A stretch of 64,000 nt of DNA from Bacillus litorisediminis (GTDB lineage Bacteria; Bacillota; Bacilli; Bacillales; JC228): contig NZ_JAKZKT010000017.1 in the NCBI RefSeq assembly GCF_022808645.1, positions 25,201-89,200 of the forward strand, read 5' to 3'. Shown one piece after another: positions 44,903 through 53,600 of this stretch. The position numbers were made by a program, and so were the translations under genes. The first letter of the stretch is position 1, and each line of letters starts with the position of its first letter. Below the pieces are notes generated by a model that saw nothing but the letters and a program-made list of their open reading frames with translations, had not been told where the DNA came from and made no database searches.

Positions 44903-45679
44903 ATGACCGAAAGTGAGCATATGAAAGTCACAAAAAAGGCTATTGACTACATGCATAAGCATTTAGATCAAGAAATAACTACAAAAGACATTGCTTCTTA
45001 TGTTGGCTATAGTACATACCATTTTATTCGGGTATTTAAAGAGGTTACCGGGATAACACCACGTCATTACTTGTCAGCTCTGCGTATCGAATCAAGCAAG
45101 GATCTCCTTTTACATTCATCAGACTCTAATTTAAAAACTCTTCTCTCGATTGGTTTTCGCAGTATTGGATCATTCTCGAGTCGCTTTAAGCAATATGTAG
45201 GGATGTCACCTAAATCATTTCGCCAAAAAACAGGTACCTATGTTTCTCACCTTCAGCACTATCAAAATATGGTTAGGCCCCCGTCCGATGATTCTGTTAA
45301 GCGAATTCCTTATGTAACTTGTCATATTGAAGCCCCAGTGACATTTAATGGACTAATATTTATTGGCCTTTTCCCGCGCCAGATACCCGACCAGCGTCCC
45401 ATTGTCGGAACAGCTATTAAACATTCTAGAAAATATTGTGTATTCTCTGAAGTTCCAAGGGGAGAATACTATGTTCTGGCAGCAGGTCTTCCATGGGGAC
45501 TTCATCCAAAACATTATAATTTTTCCAGGACTTCACTTCGCGGGAAATCAGATAAAATCAGAGTTTCCGATCATTCCAATATAGAAGTAACAATAAAATT
45601 GCGGGGACCACTCCCGGTTGATCCGCCAATTTTAATAAATCTTCCTTACCTTTTATTTGAAAAAGACAAAAAGCTATAA
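44903..45679 (+). CDS. AraC family regulator with N-terminal DNA-binding domain
   Basis: A 258-residue protein. Residues ~8-112 are two AraC helix-turn-helix motifs (ITTKDIASYVGYSTYHFIRVFKEVTGITPRHYLSALRIE and SIGFRSIGSFSSRFKQYVGMSPKSFRQ). The ~140-residue C-terminal part (IPYVTCHIEAPVTFNGLIFIGLFP..) may be a ligand-binding domain, possibly GyrI-like. It precedes the DUF899-VOC/VOC/VOC genes on the same strand with a 68-bp gap, so it may control them. Confidence 0.82.
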   Translation: MTESEHMKVTKKAIDYMHKHLDQEITTKDIASYVGYSTYHFIRVFKEVTGITPRHYLSALRIESSKDLLLHSSDSNLKTLLSIGFRSIGSFSSRFKQYVGMSPKSFRQKTGTYVSHLQHYQNMVRPPSDDSVKRIPYVTCHIEAPVTFNGLIFIGLFPRQIPDQRPIVGTAIKHSRKYCVFSEVPRGEYYVLAAGLPWGLHPKHYNFSRTSLRGKSDKIRVSDHSNIEVTIKLRGPLPVDPPILINLPYLLFEKDKKL

Positions 45680-45747
45680 CAGCAAACTAGGAGAAATTTT
45701 TATAGTTCTTTTGAATTAAGATTAGAAAAAAGAAGGGATGAATACGA

Positions 45748-46662
45748 ATGAACACTGTTGAATTAGAACAGCAAATTGAACAGCTTGAAGCTGAAATTCA
45801 TAGAAAAAAGGTGAAGTTAGCTGAGCTGCGTAAGGCAAAAGCAGAAAAATTGGTACAAAATTACGCATTTTTGACCCCTGATGGGAAAACTGTTTACTTA
45901 TCAGATTTATTTGGAGATAAAAATGAGTTGTTTGTTATACATAATATGGGAAAAGCTTGTTCCTATTGTACGATGTGGGCAGACGGATTCTCAGGTGTAT
46001 ACCATCACATTGTCCGGAAGGCAGCATTTGTATTGGAGTCACCGGATGAACCAAAAATCTTAGGTGATTTTGCTGCTGAACGCCGCTGGACCTTCCCTGT
46101 TGTTTCCTCTAATGGGTTAACCTTCAAGGAAGATGTCGGTTTTGCCAAAGAAAACCAATGCATGCCGGGTGTCTCCGTTTTCCGACGTGATGAAGAGGGA
46201 ACAATCTATCAAGGAGCATTGGCTCCGTTTGGGCCTGGTGATGATTTTTGTGTAGTTTGGCCTTTATTTGACTTACTTCCTTCGGGTTATGAGGACTATC
46301 TTCCAACTAAAGTATTAAATGAACGGGCCCCATACCGCCTGACTCATAATATTGCTGTTCAGGTACGAGATTACGAGAATGCTGTTGCTTTTTATGAAAA
46401 TATACTGGGAATGGCCCCAGTACATATAATGGAAAATGAGACAAAGCTAAGCCTTGGCGGAACAAACTTTTATATAGAAAAAATAACGGAAGAAACGAAG
46501 CCTGGACTAGTTTTCTTTGAATTTTCTGTTCGTGATTACGAAGAAGCAAAAGCGAAATTACTGGAAGCTGGGTGTAAGGTAACGAAAGTATTCCATAATA
46601 CAAGTGAAATGTTTCAAGACCCTTATGGAATGCAGTTCCATTTATTCCAAGGAACCAAATAA
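45748..46662 (+). CDS. DUF899 (thioredoxin-like) and VOC glyoxalase fusion protein
   Basis: A 304-residue protein in three parts. Residues 1-35 are a coiled coil (LEQQIEQLEAEIHRKKVKLAELRKAKAEK). Residues ~36-185 are a DUF899 thioredoxin-like domain with HNMGKACSYCTMWADGFSGVYHHI. Residues ~190-304 are a VOC domain (LTHNIAVQVRDYENAVAFYENILGM, MFQDPYGMQFHLFQ). DUF899 domains are usually alone. The Cys-Tyr-Cys spacing suggests redox or thiol chemistry on a bound small molecule. Clustered with two more VOC genes. Confidence 0.82.
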   Translation: MNTVELEQQIEQLEAEIHRKKVKLAELRKAKAEKLVQNYAFLTPDGKTVYLSDLFGDKNELFVIHNMGKACSYCTMWADGFSGVYHHIVRKAAFVLESPDEPKILGDFAAERRWTFPVVSSNGLTFKEDVGFAKENQCMPGVSVFRRDEEGTIYQGALAPFGPGDDFCVVWPLFDLLPSGYEDYLPTKVLNERAPYRLTHNIAVQVRDYENAVAFYENILGMAPVHIMENETKLSLGGTNFYIEKITEETKPGLVFFEFSVRDYEEAKAKLLEAGCKVTKVFHNTSEMFQDPYGMQFHLFQGTK

Positions 46663-46710
46663 CCTAAAAGTCCCACCCACTAAAAATCAATTTATAAAGG
46701 AGTTATTTTT

Positions 46711-47067
46711 ATGTTAAATGAAATATGCGTACTGACGATTCGGGTAAAAGATATAGAAGAATCCCTGAAATTTTATACAGAGGTGCTCGGCTTCCGGGTA
46801 GGAAAGCATTATGGAGATTCAATCGTAAGCTTGCAGCATAAAACCTTTCCTATCATTCTCGAGAAAGCACCTGATGTTTATCATCCGCCAAAAGGAAATG
46901 TTCTCCCTGCTCTGGTTTCAGAGAAATTGGATGAAGAGGTTAAGTACCTTCGCGAAAAAGGGGTTAAAGTATTATTTAATGAACCGAAACCATGTCCGCC
47001 TGGCCGCTTTACCGTAATTGAAGATCCGACCGGTAATGAGATTGAAATCCTAGAGTTTTCTAAGTAA
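46711..47067 (+). CDS. VOC family (glyoxalase/bleomycin resistance) protein
   Basis: A 118-residue single VOC domain: CVLTIRVKDIEESLKFYTEVLGFRVG, the beta-alpha-beta half, and FTVIEDPTGNEIEILEF with the conserved metal-binding Glu near the C-terminus. AAAGGAG precedes the ATG, 48 bp after the fusion gene. Substrate unknown. Confidence 0.85.
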   Translation: MLNEICVLTIRVKDIEESLKFYTEVLGFRVGKHYGDSIVSLQHKTFPIILEKAPDVYHPPKGNVLPALVSEKLDEEVKYLREKGVKVLFNEPKPCPPGRFTVIEDPTGNEIEILEFSK

Positions 47068-47125
47068 GTCTCTCAAACAGTACGGCTTGTGTCCGGTACT
47101 GAACTACATCAAGAAGATGGTGATT

Positions 47126-47485
47126 ATGATGACTAATGAAATGACAATTCAAATTCGTGTTCAGGATTTTGCCAGAGGTATAGAGTGGTATAAAACATTG
47201 CTTAAGAAAGGACCAGATTTTATCCCTCATGAAGGGTTTGCCGAATGGGAACTTATCCCTAATTGCTGGCTCCAGGTTGCAGAAGGGACACCAGCAACGG
47301 GGAGCGGGCCATTGCGATTAGGGGTCAAACATATTGAAACAGAACGAAAACGACTGATGGAAGATCTAGGTGTTGAATACTTAGAAATTCAGTCAAGACC
47401 TGAGGTACCTGTCAAATGGGCAACATTTTCAGACCCATGGGGCAATTTAATCGGACTGTTTCAATCTAATACAAATGAAGATTAG
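47126..47485 (+). CDS. VOC family protein
   Basis: About 119 residues, starting at one of two adjacent ATGs (47126/47129); no perfect ribosome binding site is seen. MTIQIRVQDFARGIEWYKTLLKKGPDFIPHEGFAEWELIPN and ATFSDPWGNLIGLFQS are VOC signatures, though the metal-ligand Glu at the C-terminus is replaced (GLFQ). Third VOC-containing gene of the cluster. Confidence 0.75.
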   Translation: MMTNEMTIQIRVQDFARGIEWYKTLLKKGPDFIPHEGFAEWELIPNCWLQVAEGTPATGSGPLRLGVKHIETERKRLMEDLGVEYLEIQSRPEVPVKWATFSDPWGNLIGLFQSNTNED

Positions 47486-47503
47486 TTAGGTGAATAGATT
47501 ATT

Positions 47504-47533
47504 TAGACGTATGGGAAACCATACGTCTTTTCA
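47504..47533 (+). terminator. terminator of the VOC cluster
   Basis: AGACGTATGG (47505-47514) pairs with CCATACGTCT (47519-47528), followed by TTTT. Confidence 0.8.
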
Positions 47534-48061
47534 TATTGGGGCGTTATTTTAATGAACAGATTTTGTGTCCGCATAAAACTGCCAGAATGACGGGTTTCAA
47601 AGTTTTAGGGACATACGTTCCGCTATCTGTGACAAATAGTGGGGTTTTTGAAAGCTATCGGACATTCGTTCCGCTAATCCCAGAAATATCGGGTTTTTTT
47701 GGGTGATTTTAGCCATATTACGAATCGTATATCCGATAAGATCAGAAAATCAGGGGGTTTCGGGCGAAATAACGGATCGGATGTCCGTAAAGACAAGCAG
47801 GTTGGCGGATGATCCAGCCTTTACGGACATTGGTTCCGCTATAAAGCAAACTTGGCTAGCGCCTAGCGCTTGGCAGGAGATTGCCTAGTTGCACTCGCTC
47901 GAAACGCCACGCCTCATGTATCTCTAGACTAGGTCATCCTGGACGTCATTCTTTATTCCTAAAAATTTTAACTGCGTCCAATGTACTTCTTTGCTAAAAT
48001 GCAGACTTTCTGAAAGTGCTAAATAGAAGCCCGCTTCCTTATGGAAGATGGCCCGTTTTTT
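47534..48061. repeat. intergenic region with four dispersed-repeat motifs
   Basis: No gene is evident in this ~530-bp gap. Copies of the TTCCGCTAT-family motif are at 47609-47626, 47660-47678, 47768-47786 (inverse) and 47825-47843. Between them are further C-rich, partly related blocks (GGTTTTTGAAAG and GGGTTTTTTTGGG). Compared with the 42.2-kb array the motif here is unit-less and scattered. The rest of the gap shows nothing else. Confidence 0.7.
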
Positions 48062-48895
48062 CTATCCATAATACTTATCAAAAGCAGAGGCGCCTAGTAG
48101 CATGGCTGGATATATTCCCTTCCAGGCCTCCATGACCGTTTCCCCTTTATACGCTATAATTCTTGGAGACTTCATATATGTACCTGGAACAAGGCTCGCT
48201 TTTTTACACTCGGCAGTACCCGTCCACTCCACTTCAAATTCGACTGGACCTTCTACTTTGTATGGTTTTATTTCATTCAATCGTTTTACTGCGCGATATG
48301 CCTTCTCTTTTATTTCCTTATGTGCTCTTTCAAGTGACAAGCATCTTGCTGCAAACCGATTAATCGAATATTTCACAATGGCTGTTTCAATATCTCCAAT
48401 CGACTCTTTGGCTTCATCCGCTAAACAATCATCCCCAGAAACCATTAAAACAGGTACATCGTAGTATCCCGCAATTGCACCAAAAAGCTCTAACTCTCCA
48501 ATTGGTTTTCCATTCATTCTCATCTCATACATTTCGGGGCCAAAATACGATTCATTTCCTACACCATGTGAATGGCCGACTTTAGAGTGAAGACCAATAA
48601 AAAATAAACCATCCGCTTGGTCTACCTGATGAACCATACTTAATTCTTTGGTCGAACCTCTGATTATATCAGCGCGCGGATCCAGCTCTTCATATATTAA
48701 ATTTAAGCTATTCCAATGAGCATCGTTTACTACGACTTCAGTGGCACCTGCCTCAAAAGCGCCTTGAATCGCAACATTTACATCCATAGTCATGAGCTTT
48801 CGAAAATGCTCCCACTCCCTTCCTTTGTAATGCATTTCTTCAGAACTGACAACGCCGGAAACTCCTTCGCCGTCAGCACAAATATATATTTTCAT
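48062..48895 (-). CDS. M55 family peptidase (DppA-like D-aminopeptidase)
   Basis: A 277-residue protein with the M55 zinc ligands Asp8 and Glu10 (ADGEGVSG), His60 (NDAHWN) and His103 (GLHSKVGH). The position of the catalytic His115 of DppA is occupied by Glu in GVGNESYFG, so activity may differ. DppA cleaves D-Ala dipeptides; the role here is uncertain. It stands alone, with AGGTAGG upstream. Confidence 0.8.
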   Translation of the reverse strand: MKIYICADGEGVSGVVSSEEMHYKGREWEHFRKLMTMDVNVAIQGAFEAGATEVVVNDAHWNSLNLIYEELDPRADIIRGSTKELSMVHQVDQADGLFFIGLHSKVGHSHGVGNESYFGPEMYEMRMNGKPIGELELFGAIAGYYDVPVLMVSGDDCLADEAKESIGDIETAIVKYSINRFAARCLSLERAHKEIKEKAYRAVKRLNEIKPYKVEGPVEFEVEWTGTAECKKASLVPGTYMKSPRIIAYKGETVMEAWKGIYPAMLLGASAFDKYYG

Positions 48896-48997
48896 TAGCC
48901 TACCTCCATTAAAGTTGTATCACCTATTGTACTGTATAATTTCTCCATATTGTGGTGATAATCCTTTTATGAAAATAAAACAGGTTTCCCTAATGAG

Positions 48998-49228
48998 GTG
49001 TTGAAATTGTCAATCAAAAATAATAGGGCGGGAAAAAATACAGCCATTTTATTTGCAGTATCGGTCATTGTGTCATCGCTGTTTTTTCAAGGTCTAAAAT
49101 TTCTTTCTCTTCCCGTATTTATCTTGATTTTAGCAGTGGTCATCTCAGTTCTGATTGGTATTAAACTATATCTAACGTATTCAATCCGAAAATTTATAGC
49201 CGCGAGAGGACGAAAAATAGAGAAATAG
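48998..49228 (+). CDS. small two-helix membrane protein
   Basis: About 73-76 residues. The frame begins at GTG 48998, but GAGGTG lies directly on it, so TTG 49001 or 49007 is more likely. Two helices (AILFAVSVIVSSLFFQGL and LPVFILILAVVISVLIGIKLYLTY) are flanked by basic residues. No family recognised. Confidence 0.55.
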   Translation: MLKLSIKNNRAGKNTAILFAVSVIVSSLFFQGLKFLSLPVFILILAVVISVLIGIKLYLTYSIRKFIAARGRKIEK

Positions 49229-49252
49229 TATATGTTAAATGGTGCTAAAAAA

Positions 49253-49286
49253 CAAAGAGTCCCCTAACAACAATGAGGGACTCTTT
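49253..49286 (+). terminator. bidirectional terminator
   Basis: AAAGAGTCCC and GGGACTCTTT pair around a 13-nt loop between convergent genes. Confidence 0.7.
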
Positions 49287-49587
49287 AATAATTTAACCAA
49301 GGTCTGGATTGATGCCTGTTTCTTCTTTCTGCCCGTTCAATTAGTTCATCCAGTTTTCTTACGGCAGAGTTGAATTCCTCGCTCGAGAGCTGTTTTCTCT
49401 CATGCATCGATATCAATAAAGCATAAGCGATTGCACGCGTATCTACATTTACATTAACATTGACATCTACATCGGAATTGCCGCTTTGCCTAACAGCTAA
49501 ATCATTTTTATTCATTATCTGATTCATTTCTTCATCATTATTTACACTAAACCTTGAGTTTCTAATAGGGAATGCCATAGCATCCAC
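49285..49587 (-). CDS. hypothetical protein with VNVNVNVD motif
   Basis: A 100-residue protein. The centre, QSGNSDVDVNVNVNVDTRAIAYALLISM, shares SGNSDxDxxVNVDxR with the neighbour at 49640-49969, so the two are related. The C-terminus (ELIERAERRNRHQSRPWLNY) is basic. The acid/valine alternation suggests a beta-rich structural protein. A spore-surface role is possible, but I have no homolog to support it. AGGAAGT precedes the ATG. Confidence 0.6.
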   Translation of the reverse strand: MDAMAFPIRNSRFSVNNDEEMNQIMNKNDLAVRQSGNSDVDVNVNVNVDTRAIAYALLISMHERKQLSSEEFNSAVRKLDELIERAERRNRHQSRPWLNY

Positions 49588-49611
49588 TTCCTAATTAAAT
49601 ATTAAAGGAGA

Positions 49612-49632
49612 GTGGGCTTGTACACCCACCCA
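49612..49632 (-). terminator. weak terminator hairpin of the 49640-49969 gene
   Basis: GTGGG (49612-49616) pairs with CCCAC (49624-49628); on the minus strand CTCCTTTAATATTT follows. Confidence 0.4.
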
Positions 49633-49639
49633 CCATTTT

Positions 49640-49969
49640 TTAATCTTCAATTTCCACATCAATATTTTGATTTTGATCTTGTTCTTGTTCTTGATCAGCT
49701 TCAGCACGAGTACGAACACGTGCAACTGTTCTTGCATCAACATTCACACGAAGGTCTATATCAGAGTTTCCACTGTCTTGCACTTTAGCGATATTAACAT
49801 TACGGTTTTTATTGCGGTTTTTGCTTTCATTTTCGTTGTCTAACTCATTGTCAATATCACTATCGAAGTCTAAATCAGCATTAGCTCTTGCACGGCTTTC
49901 AGCTTCAGAATCACCGCCGCCATTACCGCCTCCATGTCCTGCAAACCATGGTCGTGATTTTCTCACCAT
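49640..49969 (-). CDS. low-complexity Asp/Asn/Glu-rich protein with SGNSDIDLRVNVDAR motif
   Basis: A 109-residue protein. The N-terminus is RKSRPWFAGHGGGNGGGDS. Residues ~20-60 are acidic Asp/Asn-rich with ESKNRNKNRNVNI. SGNSDIDLRVNVDAR, shared with the next gene, is followed by EADQEQEQDQNQNIDVEIED. The RPW motif also occurs at the C-terminus of the neighbour. Function unknown. GGGGTGAAG precedes the start. Confidence 0.6.
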   Translation of the reverse strand: MVRKSRPWFAGHGGGNGGGDSEAESRARANADLDFDSDIDNELDNENESKNRNKNRNVNIAKVQDSGNSDIDLRVNVDARTVARVRTRAEADQEQEQDQNQNIDVEIED

Positions 49970-50069
49970 ACTTCACCCCTTTCTTTTTAGCTACTTTATC
50001 TATATTCATTAGCACAATCCTTGTATGGACAAATTGTCTGATTATTTAGTGGAATTTTCAAAATAATAA

Positions 50070-50104
50070 TAAAAAAGCAGGCCATCATAAGAGCCTGCTT
50101 CTCG
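50070..50104 (-). terminator. terminator of the 50148-50546 VOC gene
   Basis: AGCAGGCC pairs with the GCCTGCT block at 50093-50099; TTTTTT follows on the minus strand. Confidence 0.75.
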
Positions 50105-50147
50105 AATTCTGATTGAAATTTTGTTAAATATTTATTTACTACTATTT

Positions 50148-50546
50148 TTAATAAACCATACTTTCATCATGATAATACTTAAATTCTAATAAATTATTGG
50201 ATGGATCAATTAAGAAGAAGGTTAGATGCTCTTCTCTTCTTCCCTCAAATCGTACCATTGGCTCATTAAAAAAAGGAAGATTGTGTCTAATTGCGTACTC
50301 TAGCGTATTATCATATTCTTTTTTATCTAAAAATGTAATGCCAAAATGACGCGGATACATTTTTGGTTCTTCATCAATCTCATCCGGACTTAAATGACAA
50401 ACGATTTGATCACCAAAAAAATTGAAAGTAACTCGATCATCATATCTTCTGGCTAATTGACACCCTAATTTTTCATAAAACACTGCTGTTTCGTCGAGAT
50501 CCTTGCACGGAATAGCTAAATGAAACACTTTATTTGCATGTCTCAT
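50148..50546 (-). CDS. VOC family dioxygenase-like protein
   Basis: A 132-residue protein. HANKVFHLAIPCKDLDETAVFYEKLGCQLARRYDDRVTFNFFGDQIVCHL and YPRHFGITF give the metal His positions. FFLIDPSNNLLEFKYY carries the Glu ligand. It matches the 3-dimethylubiquinone/glyoxalase group of VOC proteins. AGGTATCCC precedes the ATG. Substrate unknown. Confidence 0.8.
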   Translation of the reverse strand: MRHANKVFHLAIPCKDLDETAVFYEKLGCQLARRYDDRVTFNFFGDQIVCHLSPDEIDEEPKMYPRHFGITFLDKKEYDNTLEYAIRHNLPFFNEPMVRFEGRREEHLTFFLIDPSNNLLEFKYYHDESMVY

Positions 50547-50633
50547 GGGATACCTCCATCTAAATGGGAATTTGCCTTAACCTAATCTATTCAACCCAAG
50601 AACGAAAGGTTTTAATGAGATAAGCCCATATTT

Positions 50634-50670
50634 AAAAAGAAAGAGGAACTATTCAATCAAGAATAGCTCC
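50634..50670 (-). terminator. terminator of the NAGPA/phosphoesterase gene
   Basis: GGAACTATTC (50645-50654) pairs with GAATAGCTCC (50661-50670), followed by TCTTTCTTTTT on the minus strand. Confidence 0.75.
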
Positions 50671-50683
50671 CCGCCAATGATCA

Positions 50684-53600
50684 TTATTGGATTTGAATTT
50701 GCTGTTCTGCTTCTTTGTCGTTCGACATTACTTTAATTGTGATTGATCCTGAAGTTAAAGCGGTTAATTCATTTGTTGCAGTATTCAATACAGCTGCATA
50801 CTTACCAGATTTTTTCGCTTGTTCCAAGTCAGTCCCTGCTCCAATAAAGACATTTTCACTGCTTTCCCATACCACAGTTGCTGGGTAACTTAGCGGGAAG
50901 TCCAAATTCCCAGGCTGATGACCAGTTGCACTAACCATTACAGTCTCACCAGCCTTAATAGTTGCCGGCGCATGTAGTGTTATAGAGTCTAATAGTGGAC
51001 GGACCTCAGCCTGGATCCAATCTGTGCCGCTGACCCGGCTGTCTCCCGCTCCATTTTCCGGACCATTAGCTTGATCAGGTACTGGTGTCGGATCAATTCC
51101 AAATAGTGTCCATGCATAAATCCCGCCATCATCCGCGGCACCATAAGGGGCTTTACCGGCAGCACCCGTTACCATATATGGAACACCCTCAACCCGTTCA
51201 ACTTGTACGGTATGAGCATGACCGCTAATGTATAAAGCTCCTTTTCCTCCGGACTCTTCCCTGAATTCTGTAAGCCATTTTTCTAGTAGTTCTGCTTCTT
51301 TTCTGTCAGATAACTGACTATTTTTTGTAGGTAACGGATCACGAGTAGGGTGATGGCCTACTACCACCACATTGTTAATGGAAGGATCAGATGATGCTTC
51401 TTCCAAATTAGATTTTAATTCAACTAATTGTTGAAAATCACTTGTCCGGAAGCTTCCGGTTGCTGAATCTAGCAGGATGAATCTTGTACCTTTATGATCA
51501 AAGCTATAACGATTCTCACCAAACACCTCTAAAAAGTTTTCTAGCGAACCTGAACCCGCAATCTCATGATTCCCAGGAATATAATAGATTGGAATCGCAT
51601 CCCCTACCTCTTCCTCGAGTACCTGTTTGGCAAAGACAAAATCCTCTTCCCAGCCAGTATCCACCAAATCTCCATTAATAATAAGAAAATCAGGTTTTTC
51701 AGCTACAATCTGACGAAGTGATTGTCGCGCCATATCAACTTGCGGGCTATTTGGAGCACTTGCTACAAATTGACTATCTGAAAGGACTGCAAATTTCCAG
51801 CGGTCCGATTCAATCAACTGATTTTGAAGAACAAGCGGATCCTCCATTCTTTCTTGTTCAGGGATCTCAATCGAAGGCGGAACTTTTATTGTTAATTGGT
51901 CAAACACTAATTGACCCGTATATTGCTCATTTCGATTCGTTTCTACCGGATAGATTCGGTATAATTGAACTGGGTAACGAATCCCTTCCGGAAGAGAAGT
52001 TTCTACATATCTCCAGCCGGTCCAATCCACTTGGTTGGCTAACGTTAACGTGTAATTTGTATTGGATGCATCCGTTATAACCGCACGCAACCAAGCTCCC
52101 TTTCCGTCCCCTTTTACCCAAAGGCCCATCTTTTGCACATCACCAGGCAGTTCTAATCTTGGTGAAGCTTGCAAATAAGCTGCTCTAGTTGCTGTAGTGG
52201 TAGTGAAGTCGTAATTAAGCTGAATGCCGTTGCCCTCTCTGCCTTCAACGACCTCCATCGAAGCTCCCACATTTGAAGGATACTTTGTAAAAGTCCAGCC
52301 TGATTCGTCTTCAAAATCTGCGATGTTTACGGTAGCCAGACCAATCGTGACAGGAAGATGGAATTCTTTGTCTAAGACCTTAATGGAAATAAGAGTTGAA
52401 CCTCCATCCTGTTTAGGAATGACTGTAAAACTTCCATCAGTATTTGCTTCAATGTCAATAACAGACTGATTAAACTCAAGATCTACATCCCTTGCTTCGA
52501 TCGGTGCAGAGTAACCATTTCGATCATATCCGACCACAGAAAAGCTAGCACTTTTGCCAACTTCTAAACCAAGGTAGGATTCAGACGATTCAATTCGGTC
52601 TAATTCGCCGAGAACCGTTATCTTCCTCATTCCTTTAGATGATCGGATTTGGGCTTCTGCTACACCTGAACCAGATTTCTTTGCACGAAAGATCCCGTTT
52701 GCCTCAAACGTGCCAATATCAGCTGGAATAGCATGCCAAGAAATGTCTCCTGTTTCTGCGGGGTAATAGTTTTCATCGAAACCTAAGCCCAAAAAAGTTC
52801 TGCTTAATCCTGGAAATACACGGTTGCTATAAGTATCCTTTGAGGCAGTTTCGACAGTAAAACCTTTTAGTTCACCGCTGCCAGGTTCTACAAAAATCCC
52901 AATTCCATTTGGTACAGAACGCTCAGAGCCATCAGAAGGATTATTTACTACTTCCGCATTCTCATAACCTGGCATTCTCGCGACCATTGTTGAGGATCCC
53001 CCGCCATCAATATTTAATGCTTGATAAGCACCAAATTCCTTCATTAATTCTGCTATTTCCTTAATAGTCATTCCTCTGCTATCCGTTTGTCTGCCGTCTA
53101 CTAAAGCAATAATCATCGTTTGTCCATCTTCTGTGAAGCCAACCGCTGATCTTGGGGCTGTTGTGCTGTCATCCAAATTTGCTGGAACTTCCCCGTTTTC
53201 TACTAGTTTAATATTACCTCCGATAGCAAATTTCATAAGCGAATCACTATCCACTTTTGGTGCATATTCAACTGTAACATCATCGCCTATTGATAATTCC
53301 TTTAACACACTAGCCCCCTGATCACGTCCGATGAGCACATATGTATTGTCCGGAATAGGACCGCTGCCAACTTGATCAGAAACAGCTACAACTTTATTGT
53401 TTTGAATAGTTACTTCATATACAGGGCTTCCGCCAGTTGGTCTTTGTGCCTGCCCCCATACAGAAGTATAAAGTCCAATTCCATTAGCTGGAATACTGGA
53501 TTGATTCAGAGCAGCCAAAGGAAACTCACCTGTTGGTAAAGCAACTTTCCCCTCTAAGAAAATGTTTGTAATTTGACCTAACCCCTGCTCATTGACACCA

